NCBI RefSeq assembly: GCF_017874355.1
Contig: NZ_JAGGLI010000023.1
Span: 1-47,676, forward strand
Length of the DNA: 47,676 nucleotides
DNA from: Acetoanaerobium pronyense
Lineage (GTDB): Bacteria; Bacillota; Clostridia; Peptostreptococcales; Filifactoraceae
Reading direction: 5' to 3'
Shown: positions 24,564 through 32,030 of the stretch, piece by piece
Layout of the letters: the number at the start of each line of letters is the position of its first letter
How positions within the stretch are numbered: the first letter of the stretch is position 1
Notes under the pieces: generated by a model
Databases searched by the model: none
What the model was told of the DNA's origin: nothing
The model's input: only the letters and a program-made list of their open reading frames with translations
Made by a program: the position numbers and the translations under genes

Positions 24564-25202
24564 ATGAATCAGGAAGATACTCTTAAGGACTCAGTCAAAA
24601 CAGTCGAGGATGTCTATAGGGCTTCTAAAAAAACTAATGAAATAATAAATAAAACTGGAATGACGATAGATAAATCTACTAAAAGATTATATGGATTAAC
24701 CTTAAATTCAACAGAAATTGTAGCATCTTCACTTATCAATTTATTTGAAAACTTGTTTAAAAAAAATATTTCCTGGAAAAATGATTCTAAAAATCTTAAG
24801 ACTTTATATAGCAAGGGACTTCCACTTTCTAGCAATGATTGCGATATAAATGATCTTAGATTATTTCAAAAAATAATGAAACACCATGAAGTAGAATATT
24901 CATTAAAAAAAGATTGTTTGATTGAGGGTAGATATAACATATTTTTTCTAGCCAGAGATTCTGAACTAATAGAACAAGCTTTAAAGAGATTTATAAGGGC
25001 AGATAGATTTAAAGACATTGAAGAATTTAAACATGAAGATAATCAAAATAAATTAAAAAAAACTGAAAAAGTAATGCCAGAAAATCATGAAAATGATAAA
25101 AAAAGTACTCTTGAAAAATTAGAAAAAGCTAAAGAGAAAGCAAATTTAAGCAACAAAAATAAAGAAAAAGTAAAAGAGAAAAAGCAGGAATTGATAAGAT
25201 GA
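24564..25202 (+). CDS. PcfB-like / DUF3801 conjugation accessory protein
   Basis: 212 residues from ATG 24564, with AAAGGATGGTGAT upstream; the longer frame from 24504 lacks a ribosome site. The core (SLINLFENLFKKNISWKNDS, then DLRLFQKIMKHHEVEYSLKK and YNIFFLARDSELIEQALKRF) resembles the PcfB/DUF3801 group found beside VirD4 in Gram-positive conjugation operons, where PcfB of pCF10 helps dock the relaxosome to the coupling protein. The C-terminal 60 residues are highly charged and Lys/Glu-rich. ATGA overlap joins it to the virD4 gene. Confidence 0.75.
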   Translation: MNQEDTLKDSVKTVEDVYRASKKTNEIINKTGMTIDKSTKRLYGLTLNSTEIVASSLINLFENLFKKNISWKNDSKNLKTLYSKGLPLSSNDCDINDLRLFQKIMKHHEVEYSLKKDCLIEGRYNIFFLARDSELIEQALKRFIRADRFKDIEEFKHEDNQNKLKKTEKVMPENHENDKKSTLEKLEKAKEKANLSNKNKEKVKEKKQELIR

Positions 25203-27145
25203 TGGACTATAAAAAGATTCTTCAAGTTGTAAGGGTTGATACCACAAATAAGTTAGCGTATATAGACAAGAAAAAAGCTATTATTTCTAGTCTCCCTTAT
25301 ATTCTAATTTTCTATTTTTCAAATAAAATTAGCTATTTTTCAAGAGTAGATGATAAAGGAATTTTTTATGCAATTTTGAATTTCCAAGAAGCTTTTTCTT
25401 CAATACTTCTGAGTTTTAATTCCAAAGATTTATTAAATGGAGTTATAGCGACAGGAGTTTTTTTTATGATTATTTATCTTAGGAAATTAGACAAGAAAAA
25501 ATTTAGAAAAGGTCAGGAATATGGTTCTGCTAGATGGGGAACTAAAAAAGAAATTCTGCCATATATAGACTTAATCCCTAGAAAAAATATTCTACTAACA
25601 GAAACAGAAAAGTTAACAATTAGGCCCTATGCTGTACCTGGTCATCCACATCATACTGCCAGAAATAAAAATATTTTAGTTATTGGAGGTTCTGGGTCAG
25701 GTAAAACTAGGTTCTTTGTAAAGCCTAATATAATGCAAATGCATAGTTCATATGTTGTAACTGATCCTAAAGGTACAGTACTTCTTGAAACTGGAAAAAT
25801 GCTTTCAAAAGGACGAGTTAAAGAAGATGAAAAAGGAAGAAAAGTGACAAAAAACAATAAACCGGTATATGAACCATACAAAATAAAGGTACTAAATACA
25901 ATTAACTTTAAAAAATCAATGAGATATAGCCCTTTTGCCTATATAAAAAAAGAAAAGGACATTTTAAAGCTAGTTAATACAATAATTTTAAACACAAAGG
26001 GTGAAGGTGAAAAAGCATCTGAGGATTTTTGGGTTAAAGCTGAAAGACTTCTATATACAGCCTTAATTTCATACATTTTTTATGAATCACCAAAAGAAGA
26101 AAAAAACTTCAATACGCTTATTTCAATGATTGATTCTTCTGAAACACACGAAGAAAATGAAGGCTTTGTAAATGGAGTAGATGTACTTTTTAAGGAACTT
26201 GAAACAGGGAGGGATTATATAACAGGAGAAATAATTGCAAAGCCACAGCCTAATCATTTTGCAGTAAGGCAATATAAAAAATATAAACTAGCAGCAGGGA
26301 AAACAGCAAAATCTATATTAATTTCATGCGGAGCAAGACTTGCCCCTTTTGATATTGAAGAGTTAAAGGAAATGCTATCAGATGATGAGCTAGAACTTGA
26401 TAAGCTAGGGGATAAACTAACGGCACTTTTTATTATAATCTCAGATACTGATTCCACCTTTAATTTTATTGTTGCAATGCTCTATACTCAGCTATTTAAT
26501 CTACTTTGTGAAAAAGCAGATGATGAGTATGGAGGGAAACTACCATATCATGTTCGTTGCCTTTTAGATGAGTTTGCAAATATTGGCCAAATTCCTAACT
26601 TTGAAAAATTAATAGCCACAATTCGTTCAAGGGAAATATCAGCATCAGTAGTACTTCAGTCAAAGAGTCAGCTTAAAGCAATATATAAGGACCATGCAAA
26701 TACGATTGAAGGAAACTGTGATACTACCTTATTTCTAGATGGAAAAGAAAAAGATACTTTAAAGGATTTAGCTGAGATTCTTGGCAAGGAAACAATAGAT
26801 CTTTACAATACATCAGAAAATCGAGGGCAGCAACAAAGCTATGGAATGAACTATCAAAAGGTTGGAAAAGATTTAATGAGTCAAGATGAGATAGCAATAT
26901 TAGATGGGGAAAAATGTATTATGCAACTTAGAGGTGTAAGACCCTTTTTATCAAAAAAATATGACATTTGTAATCATGAAAATTATAAAATTCTTTCTGA
27001 TTATGACAAGAAAAACATATTTGATGTAGAAAAGTATATCAAATACGAAAGACAAACTAAAAAGAAAGAAAGTATAAGACAAGCTCAATATGAAATAGGT
27101 GCAACATCCACAAAAAAGTTTGAAATTTTATTAAAAAGCATATAA
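25199..27145 (+). CDS. Type IV coupling ATPase, VirD4/TraG family
   Basis: 648 residues. Two N-terminal membrane segments (about 28-42 and 80-96) lead to the ATPase: Walker A is GGSGSGKTRFFVKPN (about 163-170), and Walker B LLDEFANIGQIPNFE is near residue 455. YVVTDPKGTV is another coupling-protein hallmark. It recruits the relaxase-DNA complex to the secretion channel and powers DNA transfer at the inner face of the membrane. It starts inside the pcfB stop and is followed 16 bases later by Maff2. Confidence 0.93.
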   Translation: MMDYKKILQVVRVDTTNKLAYIDKKKAIISSLPYILIFYFSNKISYFSRVDDKGIFYAILNFQEAFSSILLSFNSKDLLNGVIATGVFFMIIYLRKLDKKKFRKGQEYGSARWGTKKEILPYIDLIPRKNILLTETEKLTIRPYAVPGHPHHTARNKNILVIGGSGSGKTRFFVKPNIMQMHSSYVVTDPKGTVLLETGKMLSKGRVKEDEKGRKVTKNNKPVYEPYKIKVLNTINFKKSMRYSPFAYIKKEKDILKLVNTIILNTKGEGEKASEDFWVKAERLLYTALISYIFYESPKEEKNFNTLISMIDSSETHEENEGFVNGVDVLFKELETGRDYITGEIIAKPQPNHFAVRQYKKYKLAAGKTAKSILISCGARLAPFDIEELKEMLSDDELELDKLGDKLTALFIIISDTDSTFNFIVAMLYTQLFNLLCEKADDEYGGKLPYHVRCLLDEFANIGQIPNFEKLIATIRSREISASVVLQSKSQLKAIYKDHANTIEGNCDTTLFLDGKEKDTLKDLAEILGKETIDLYNTSENRGQQQSYGMNYQKVGKDLMSQDEIAILDGEKCIMQLRGVRPFLSKKYDICNHENYKILSDYDKKNIFDVEKYIKYERQTKKKESIRQAQYEIGATSTKKFEILLKSI

Positions 27146-27161
27146 TAAGGAGAGGATATTT

Positions 27162-27374
27162 ATGGAATTTTTTAATAGTGCAATAGAAGCCTTAAAAACA
27201 CTAGTAACAGCTTTAGGAGCTGGACTTGGAGTATGGGGAGTAGTAAACTTACTAGAAGGATATGGTGGGGATAATCCTGGAGCAAAGTCACAAGGGATAA
27301 AACAACTTATGGCTGGGGGAGGAATAATACTACTAGCCCAGCAAGTTATTCCTAATCTATCCAATCTATTCTAA
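27162..27374 (+). CDS. Maff2-family small membrane protein of the conjugation system
   Basis: 70 residues with two hydrophobic helices around a Gly-rich hinge (LGAGLGVWGVVNLLEGYGGD, then GAKSQGIKQLMAGGGIILLA). This is the Maff2 family invariably found between VirD4 and the TrbL-like gene in Tn1549-type elements. Its size, hydrophobicity and position resemble a VirB2-type pilin-like subunit, but that role is inferred. AAGGAGAGG precedes the ATG. Confidence 0.85.
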   Translation: MEFFNSAIEALKTLVTALGAGLGVWGVVNLLEGYGGDNPGAKSQGIKQLMAGGGIILLAQQVIPNLSNLF

Positions 27375-27392
27375 AGTAAAAATTTTACTTGA

Positions 27393-27441
27393 TTGACCTT
27401 ATAGTCTTATATTTGATACGATGTAAACAAATATAAGACTA
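27393..27441 (+). promoter_or_regulatory. Promoter with 14-bp inverted repeat upstream of the DUF898-like gene
   Basis: TTGACC (27393-27398), an 18-base spacer and TACGAT (27417-27422) form a candidate promoter. A perfect 14-base inverted repeat, TAGTCTTATATTTG (27402-27415) with CAAATATAAGACTA (27428-27441), brackets the -10. As DNA this would suit a repressor dimer; as RNA only its right arm would be transcribed. AGGGGG follows as ribosome site. Confidence 0.5.
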
Positions 27442-27453
27442 GGGGGAATTATA

Positions 27454-27777
27454 ATGGAGAAAATGATTAATGAGAAAGGCTACTATTTTGATGGGGGACT
27501 CTTACAGTTAATAGGGTGGAATCTGCTAGGCATACTTGTAACAGTATTTACACTGGGAATATGTTATCCATGGGCTATAACGATGATTTATTCTTGGGAA
27601 GCTAAACATACAGTTTTAGATGGTAGAAGGCTTCATTTTAAAGGTACAGCATTAGGATTGTTTGGCCAGTGGATTAAATGGCTGCTTCTAAGTATAATCA
27701 CATTAGGTATTTACTTATTTTGGGTAAATATTTCCTTGAAAAAATGGAAAACAGCAAATCTTGAATTTATAGATTAA
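27454..27777 (+). CDS. DUF898-like small membrane protein
   Basis: 107 residues with three hydrophobic stretches. Repeated motifs (FTLGICYPWAITMIYSWEAKHTV and ITLGIYLFWVNISLKKWKT) match the YjgN/DUF898 pattern of paired GI-Y-PW elements. It is not a conserved conjugation component. It is inserted between Maff2 and the TrbL-like gene with its own candidate promoter, inverted repeat and terminator, so it looks like an independently expressed module. Confidence 0.72.
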   Translation: MEKMINEKGYYFDGGLLQLIGWNLLGILVTVFTLGICYPWAITMIYSWEAKHTVLDGRRLHFKGTALGLFGQWIKWLLLSIITLGIYLFWVNISLKKWKTANLEFID

Positions 27778-27778
27778 T

Positions 27779-27807
27779 AAAAAGCAACCAATTTGGTTGC
27801 TTTTTTT
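27779..27807 (+). terminator. Terminator after the DUF898-like gene
   Basis: AAAAGCAACCA pairs with TGGTTGCTTTT around a short loop and runs into seven Ts, directly after the gene and 20 bases before the TrbL-like start. Confidence 0.85.
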
Positions 27808-27826
27808 GTACTAGGATGGTGAATAT

Positions 27827-28705
27827 ATGTGGGTAATAGATCAAATAATAGAGTATATAAGGAATATGCTAATAGAATGGGTAATAATCAATACCACTGG
27901 AATGTTTGATTATTTTAATGAAACACTGGCAAATGTTGCATCTAATGCTGGAGTCTCCCCTTTAACTTGGAACTCAAATGCATATAGTTTAGTTAGAAGT
28001 GTATCTGATAATGTAATTCTTCCAATTGCATCCTTAATTATTACATTTATTTTGTGTTATGAACTAATACAGATGGTTAATGAAAAAAACAATATGCATG
28101 ACATAGATACCTTTAATTTTTTTAAGTATATATTTAAAGCAGCAATAGCTGTTTATCTACTCTCCAATACGTTTAACTTCGTAATGGCGTTTTTTGATTT
28201 AGGGACAAACTTAACATCAAGTACACTTGGGATTGTATCATCTACAAGTACTGTTATCCAAATCGAGTCTTCTGAATTTATTGAGTCTTTAAAAGAATTA
28301 AAAGTAAATGAATTAGCAACATTATTAATTTTAACCTGGATATTTAGAGGTATATTTGGTGCATTATCTATTGGAGTATATATAATACTTGCAATAAGAA
28401 TGATAGAAATATATTTTTATATTTCACTGGCTCCAGTACCTTTTTCTACATTTGGTAATAAAGAATGGTCTAATATAGGAATAAATTATTCGAAAGTTAT
28501 ATTAGCTTATGCTCTTCAGGGGGTATTGATAGTTATAGGGTTTGGAATCTACTCTGAACTTGTAAAAACCTTTTTATCAGAGATTGGAGGTGGGGCATTT
28601 GATTTTACAAAAAGTTTAGGATTTTTAATAGGAATATCTGTGGTTTTACTAGTTTCACTTATTAAATCTAATAGTGTTGCTAAATCAGTTTTAAATGCCC
28701 ATTAA
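27827..28705 (+). CDS. TrbL/VirB6-like conjugation membrane protein
   Basis: 292 residues, largely hydrophobic, with about five to six membrane segments (for example VILPIASLIITFILCYELIQ, IFKAAIAVYLLSNTFNFVMA, and VILAYALQGVLIVIGFGIYS). The segment YFYISLAPVPFSTFGNKEWS is typical of TrbL-like proteins of Gram-positive conjugative elements, which form part of the inner-membrane channel. GGATGGTGA is the ribosome site. Confidence 0.85.
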   Translation: MWVIDQIIEYIRNMLIEWVIINTTGMFDYFNETLANVASNAGVSPLTWNSNAYSLVRSVSDNVILPIASLIITFILCYELIQMVNEKNNMHDIDTFNFFKYIFKAAIAVYLLSNTFNFVMAFFDLGTNLTSSTLGIVSSTSTVIQIESSEFIESLKELKVNELATLLILTWIFRGIFGALSIGVYIILAIRMIEIYFYISLAPVPFSTFGNKEWSNIGINYSKVILAYALQGVLIVIGFGIYSELVKTFLSEIGGGAFDFTKSLGFLIGISVVLLVSLIKSNSVAKSVLNAH

Positions 28706-28717
28706 AAACTTTTCTTA

Positions 28718-28762
28718 ATTAACATTTTAATGTTATAATGTTAATATACTATAATGTTATAA
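28718..28762 (+). promoter_or_regulatory. AT-rich repeat/promoter region before the 124-residue membrane protein
   Basis: ATTAACAT (28718-28725) and ATGTTAAT (28738-28745) form an inverted repeat. AATGTTATAA-like motifs recur, and ACTATAATGT (28749-28758) matches the -10 region seen upstream of the methylase-helicase gene. A -35 is not convincing. Confidence 0.4.
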
Positions 28763-28788
28763 CTTTATAATAAGAAAAGAGGGTAGTT

Positions 28789-29163
28789 ATGGATGAGAAA
28801 ATAGAAAATAAACTAAAATACATGAAGGAAGGGTCGATGCCCCTTAGAATTTTAGGAAATTTACTCTTTATTCCAATAAAAATATTGTTCATCCCATTAA
28901 TTGCTGTTTTTTATATAATATCTATTAGCTTTAACATTTTAGGCAACTATCTATTAACAATTTTAAGTGTTATTGGAATTGCTGTAGTTATTATTGGTAT
29001 AACATTAATAATCAATGATCCTAATATGAGATTAATGAATATTTCGATTTTACTCTTATGCTCTTTTGTTTTTACAACAATATTTTTTATAATAAAAATA
29101 ATGCCACAAGCTTTTGCTATATTCTCAGGGACATTAATATATTTCCTAAAAGTATGGCTATAA
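28789..29163 (+). CDS. Element membrane protein, function unknown
   Basis: 124 residues with three or four hydrophobic segments (IPLIAVFYIISISFNILGNY, LLTILSVIGIAVVIIGITL, LLLCSFVFTTIFFIIKIMP). It is comparable in place and type to small membrane proteins often found between the TrbL-like gene and prgI in this element family, but no domain is recognised. GAGGG precedes the ATG at moderate spacing. Confidence 0.65.
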   Translation: MDEKIENKLKYMKEGSMPLRILGNLLFIPIKILFIPLIAVFYIISISFNILGNYLLTILSVIGIAVVIIGITLIINDPNMRLMNISILLLCSFVFTTIFFIIKIMPQAFAIFSGTLIYFLKVWL

Positions 29164-29174
29164 GTAAAATATTT

Positions 29175-29202
29175 AAAACTACTCAAATGAGTGGTTTTTT
29201 TT
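29175..29202 (+). terminator. Terminator inside the transfer operon, before prgI
   Basis: AAAACTACTC (29175-29184) pairs with GAGTGGTTTT (29189-29198), with one T-G pair, followed by more Ts. Confidence 0.75.
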
Positions 29203-29236
29203 ATTTACAAATTTCAATAAAGAGGATGGTGATCAA

Positions 29237-29641
29237 ATGGCATTTGTGCCTGTTCCAAAAGATTTATCTAAGGTAAAGACTAAGGTGGCTCTTAACTTAA
29301 CGAAAAGGCAGCTAATTAGTTTTTCTTTAGGGGGAGTTATTGGATTTTTAATTTATATCAATGCTAAAAACTTATTTCCAAACGATATAGCCCTTCTTAT
29401 TATGATGGCTGGAGTAATGCCGTTTTTCTTTCTTGGTATATATGAAAAAGATGGCCTTACTTTTGAAAAGCTAATTAAGTACTATTATGAAAGTAAAATA
29501 AGAAATCCAGAAGTTAGGATATATAAGAATTCAAACTCGTATGAAGCTTTAGTGAAAGGAGCTGACTTACTTGCAACAAAATCAAAAGCAAAAAAAGCAA
29601 ATAAACAAATTGCAAAAAAGCAAAGCAGAGTTTCAGCGTAA
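29237..29641 (+). CDS. PrgI-family conjugation protein (VirB3-like)
   Basis: 134 residues. The N-terminus AFVPVPKDLSKVKTKVALNLTKRQLISFSLGG and two adjacent hydrophobic helices (about 30-70) define PrgI, the VirB3 counterpart in Gram-positive type IV systems. It helps anchor the VirB4 ATPase. The C-terminal tail is Lys/Ala-rich. GAGGATGGTGAT is the ribosome site. The VirB4 gene begins within its last 71 bases. Confidence 0.88.
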   Translation: MAFVPVPKDLSKVKTKVALNLTKRQLISFSLGGVIGFLIYINAKNLFPNDIALLIMMAGVMPFFFLGIYEKDGLTFEKLIKYYYESKIRNPEVRIYKNSNSYEALVKGADLLATKSKAKKANKQIAKKQSRVSA

Positions 29642-32012
29642 AGATAAAATTTCTCTAGCAAAAGATAGGTCAGATTCAAATGGAATATTTTCAAATCTTT
29701 TTAAGAAAAGAAAACCACCTATTCAAACAGTTCAAGACACGATAGTGTATAAAAGAATGCTTCCAGATGGAATTTGCCACATAGGTGATAAAAAATATAA
29801 CAAAACTATTCAGTTTTTTGATATTAATTATCAACTTGCTCAAAATGATGATAAGACTATAATATTTGAAAACTACTGTGACTTTCTAAACTACTTTGAT
29901 TCATCAATAGAGTTTCAGTTATCCTTTATAAATCAAAAAGGAAATATTGAAGATTTTAAGAAAAATATAGAAATGCCCCACTCTACTGATGAATTTAATG
30001 AAATCAGAGAAGAATTTTCAAATATGCTAAAAAACCAGCTAAGTAAAGGAAATAACGGTCTTATAAAGACTAAGTATATTACCTTCACCATTGAAGCTGA
30101 TAATCTAAAAATGGCAAAACAAAGACTAGAAAGAATAGAATCAGACATACTAAACAATTTCAAAGTATTAGGAGCAAGAGCTATAGCTTTAGATGGAAAA
30201 GAAAGATTAGAACTTCTTTTTAATATTATGAACCCTGATTCTCAGAGTAAATTCAACTTCACATGGAATAGTATCAAAAAAGGTGGAATGTCTACAAAAG
30301 ACTATATAGTTCCATCTTCTTTTAATTTTGGGGATAGAAAAGTTTTTAGAATGGGAGATATGTATTCATCAATATCTCATATAGTAATTAATTCCCCAGA
30401 GATGAATGATAGGATGCTAGCGGATTTACTTGATATAGATGAAAATATCTCTATAAATTTTCATATCTATTCAATAGATCAAAACAAGGCTATCAAAATG
30501 ATTAAAAGTAAGCAATCTGATTTAAACAAAATGAAAATCGAAGAACAAAAGAAAGCTGTAAGAGCTGGTTATGATATGGATATCATTCCTTCAGATATTC
30601 AAACATTTACAAAAGAAACCGAGAACTTCTTAGACGACCTGCAAAATAGAAATGAAAGAATGTTTGTTACTACCATAACTGTTATGAATACTGCTTTAAC
30701 AAGGCAAAAGCTTGAAAATACAATAGCTCAAGTCCAATCAATATGCACCAAATATAATTGCATGATGAAAAGACTAGATTATCAGCAAGAAAGAGGATTA
30801 ATTTCTTCCCTTCCCCTTGGGAAAAATAAGATAGAAATTAAAAGAACCTTAACAACCTCTAGCACAGCTATCTTTGTTCCCTTTACCACTCAGGAACTTT
30901 TTATGCCTGGAGAATCCCTTTATTATGGACTTAATGCCCTAAGTAATAACATCATAATGGTTGATAGAAAAGCTCTTAAAAATCCTAACGGATTAATTCT
31001 AGGAGTACCTGGAGCCGGTAAATCCTTTGCTGCTAAAAGAGAAATTACAAACTCTTTTTTAAGAACAAGTGATGATATCATAGTTGGAGATCCAGAAGGT
31101 GAATATGCTCCACTTGTTAATACTTTAAAAGGACAAGTAATTAATATTTCTCCTAAGTCGAAAGACTATATAAACCCTATGGATATAAACCTCAACTACT
31201 CAGAAGATGATGACCCACTTACATTAAAATCAGACTTTATCCTTTCACTTTGTGAACTTGTTGTAGGAACAAAGATGGGACTAGACGGTAAAGAGATATC
31301 CATAATCGATAGATGCGTAAGACTTGTATATAGAAACTATTTAGATAACCCTATAAATGAGAATATGCCTATACTTGAAGATTTATATAAGTCTTTACTT
31401 GCCCAAGAAGAACCTGAAGCTAAAAGGATAGCAACAGCTCTTGAGATTTATGTTACTGGCTCACTAAATGTATTTAACCATCAGACAAACATAGATATTC
31501 ATAATCGTTTTGTATGCTATAACTTCAAAGAACTTGGTAAAGCCCTAAAAAAGATAGGAATGTTAATCATTCAAGATCAGGTATGGAACAGAGTATCCAT
31601 GAATAGAGGGAAAAAAGCGACAAGATACTATATAGATGAGTTTCACCTTCTATTAAAAGAACCTCAAACAGCTTCATACTCTGTAGAGATATGGAAAAGG
31701 TTTAGAAAATGGGGAGGAATTCCAACTGGAATAACCCAAAATGTTAAAGACTTATTATCATCTAGGGAAATAGAAAATATATTTGAAAATAGTGAGTTTA
31801 TATATATGTTATCTCAAGCCGCCGGAGATAGAATAGAGCTTGCTAAAAGACTTAATATATCAGACCATCAACTATCTTATGTAACTCATACAAATCCAGG
31901 TGAAGGCTTACTTTTCTTTGGAAATGTAACTATACCATTTATAGATAAGTTCCCTAAAGAAACAATCCTGTATAAAGTAATGACCACAAAGCCAGAAGAA
32001 GTTAGTTCATAG
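29571..32012 (+). CDS. VirB4/TraE-family conjugation ATPase
   Basis: 813 residues from TTG 29571, which has AAAGGAG about 9 bases upstream inside prgI. The C-terminal ATPase shows Walker A LILGVPGAGKSFAAKRE (about residue 479) and Walker B RYYIDEFHLLL (about 687); the N-terminal 450 residues are the family's membrane-proximal domain. It energises assembly and transport in the secretion channel. Its first two dozen codons overlap prgI in another frame, a coupling seen widely in this operon type. Confidence 0.93.
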   Translation: MQQNQKQKKQINKLQKSKAEFQRKDKISLAKDRSDSNGIFSNLFKKRKPPIQTVQDTIVYKRMLPDGICHIGDKKYNKTIQFFDINYQLAQNDDKTIIFENYCDFLNYFDSSIEFQLSFINQKGNIEDFKKNIEMPHSTDEFNEIREEFSNMLKNQLSKGNNGLIKTKYITFTIEADNLKMAKQRLERIESDILNNFKVLGARAIALDGKERLELLFNIMNPDSQSKFNFTWNSIKKGGMSTKDYIVPSSFNFGDRKVFRMGDMYSSISHIVINSPEMNDRMLADLLDIDENISINFHIYSIDQNKAIKMIKSKQSDLNKMKIEEQKKAVRAGYDMDIIPSDIQTFTKETENFLDDLQNRNERMFVTTITVMNTALTRQKLENTIAQVQSICTKYNCMMKRLDYQQERGLISSLPLGKNKIEIKRTLTTSSTAIFVPFTTQELFMPGESLYYGLNALSNNIIMVDRKALKNPNGLILGVPGAGKSFAAKREITNSFLRTSDDIIVGDPEGEYAPLVNTLKGQVINISPKSKDYINPMDINLNYSEDDDPLTLKSDFILSLCELVVGTKMGLDGKEISIIDRCVRLVYRNYLDNPINENMPILEDLYKSLLAQEEPEAKRIATALEIYVTGSLNVFNHQTNIDIHNRFVCYNFKELGKALKKIGMLIIQDQVWNRVSMNRGKKATRYYIDEFHLLLKEPQTASYSVEIWKRFRKWGGIPTGITQNVKDLLSSREIENIFENSEFIYMLSQAAGDRIELAKRLNISDHQLSYVTHTNPGEGLLFFGNVTIPFIDKFPKETILYKVMTTKPEEVSS

Positions 32013-32030
32013 ATAAGGAGCTGATTTTTT

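Noticed and set aside
29058-29276. Plus-strand frame of 72 codons overlapping the 124-residue membrane protein and prgI
   Set aside because: No ribosome site and it runs through the terminator hairpin at 29175-29202.
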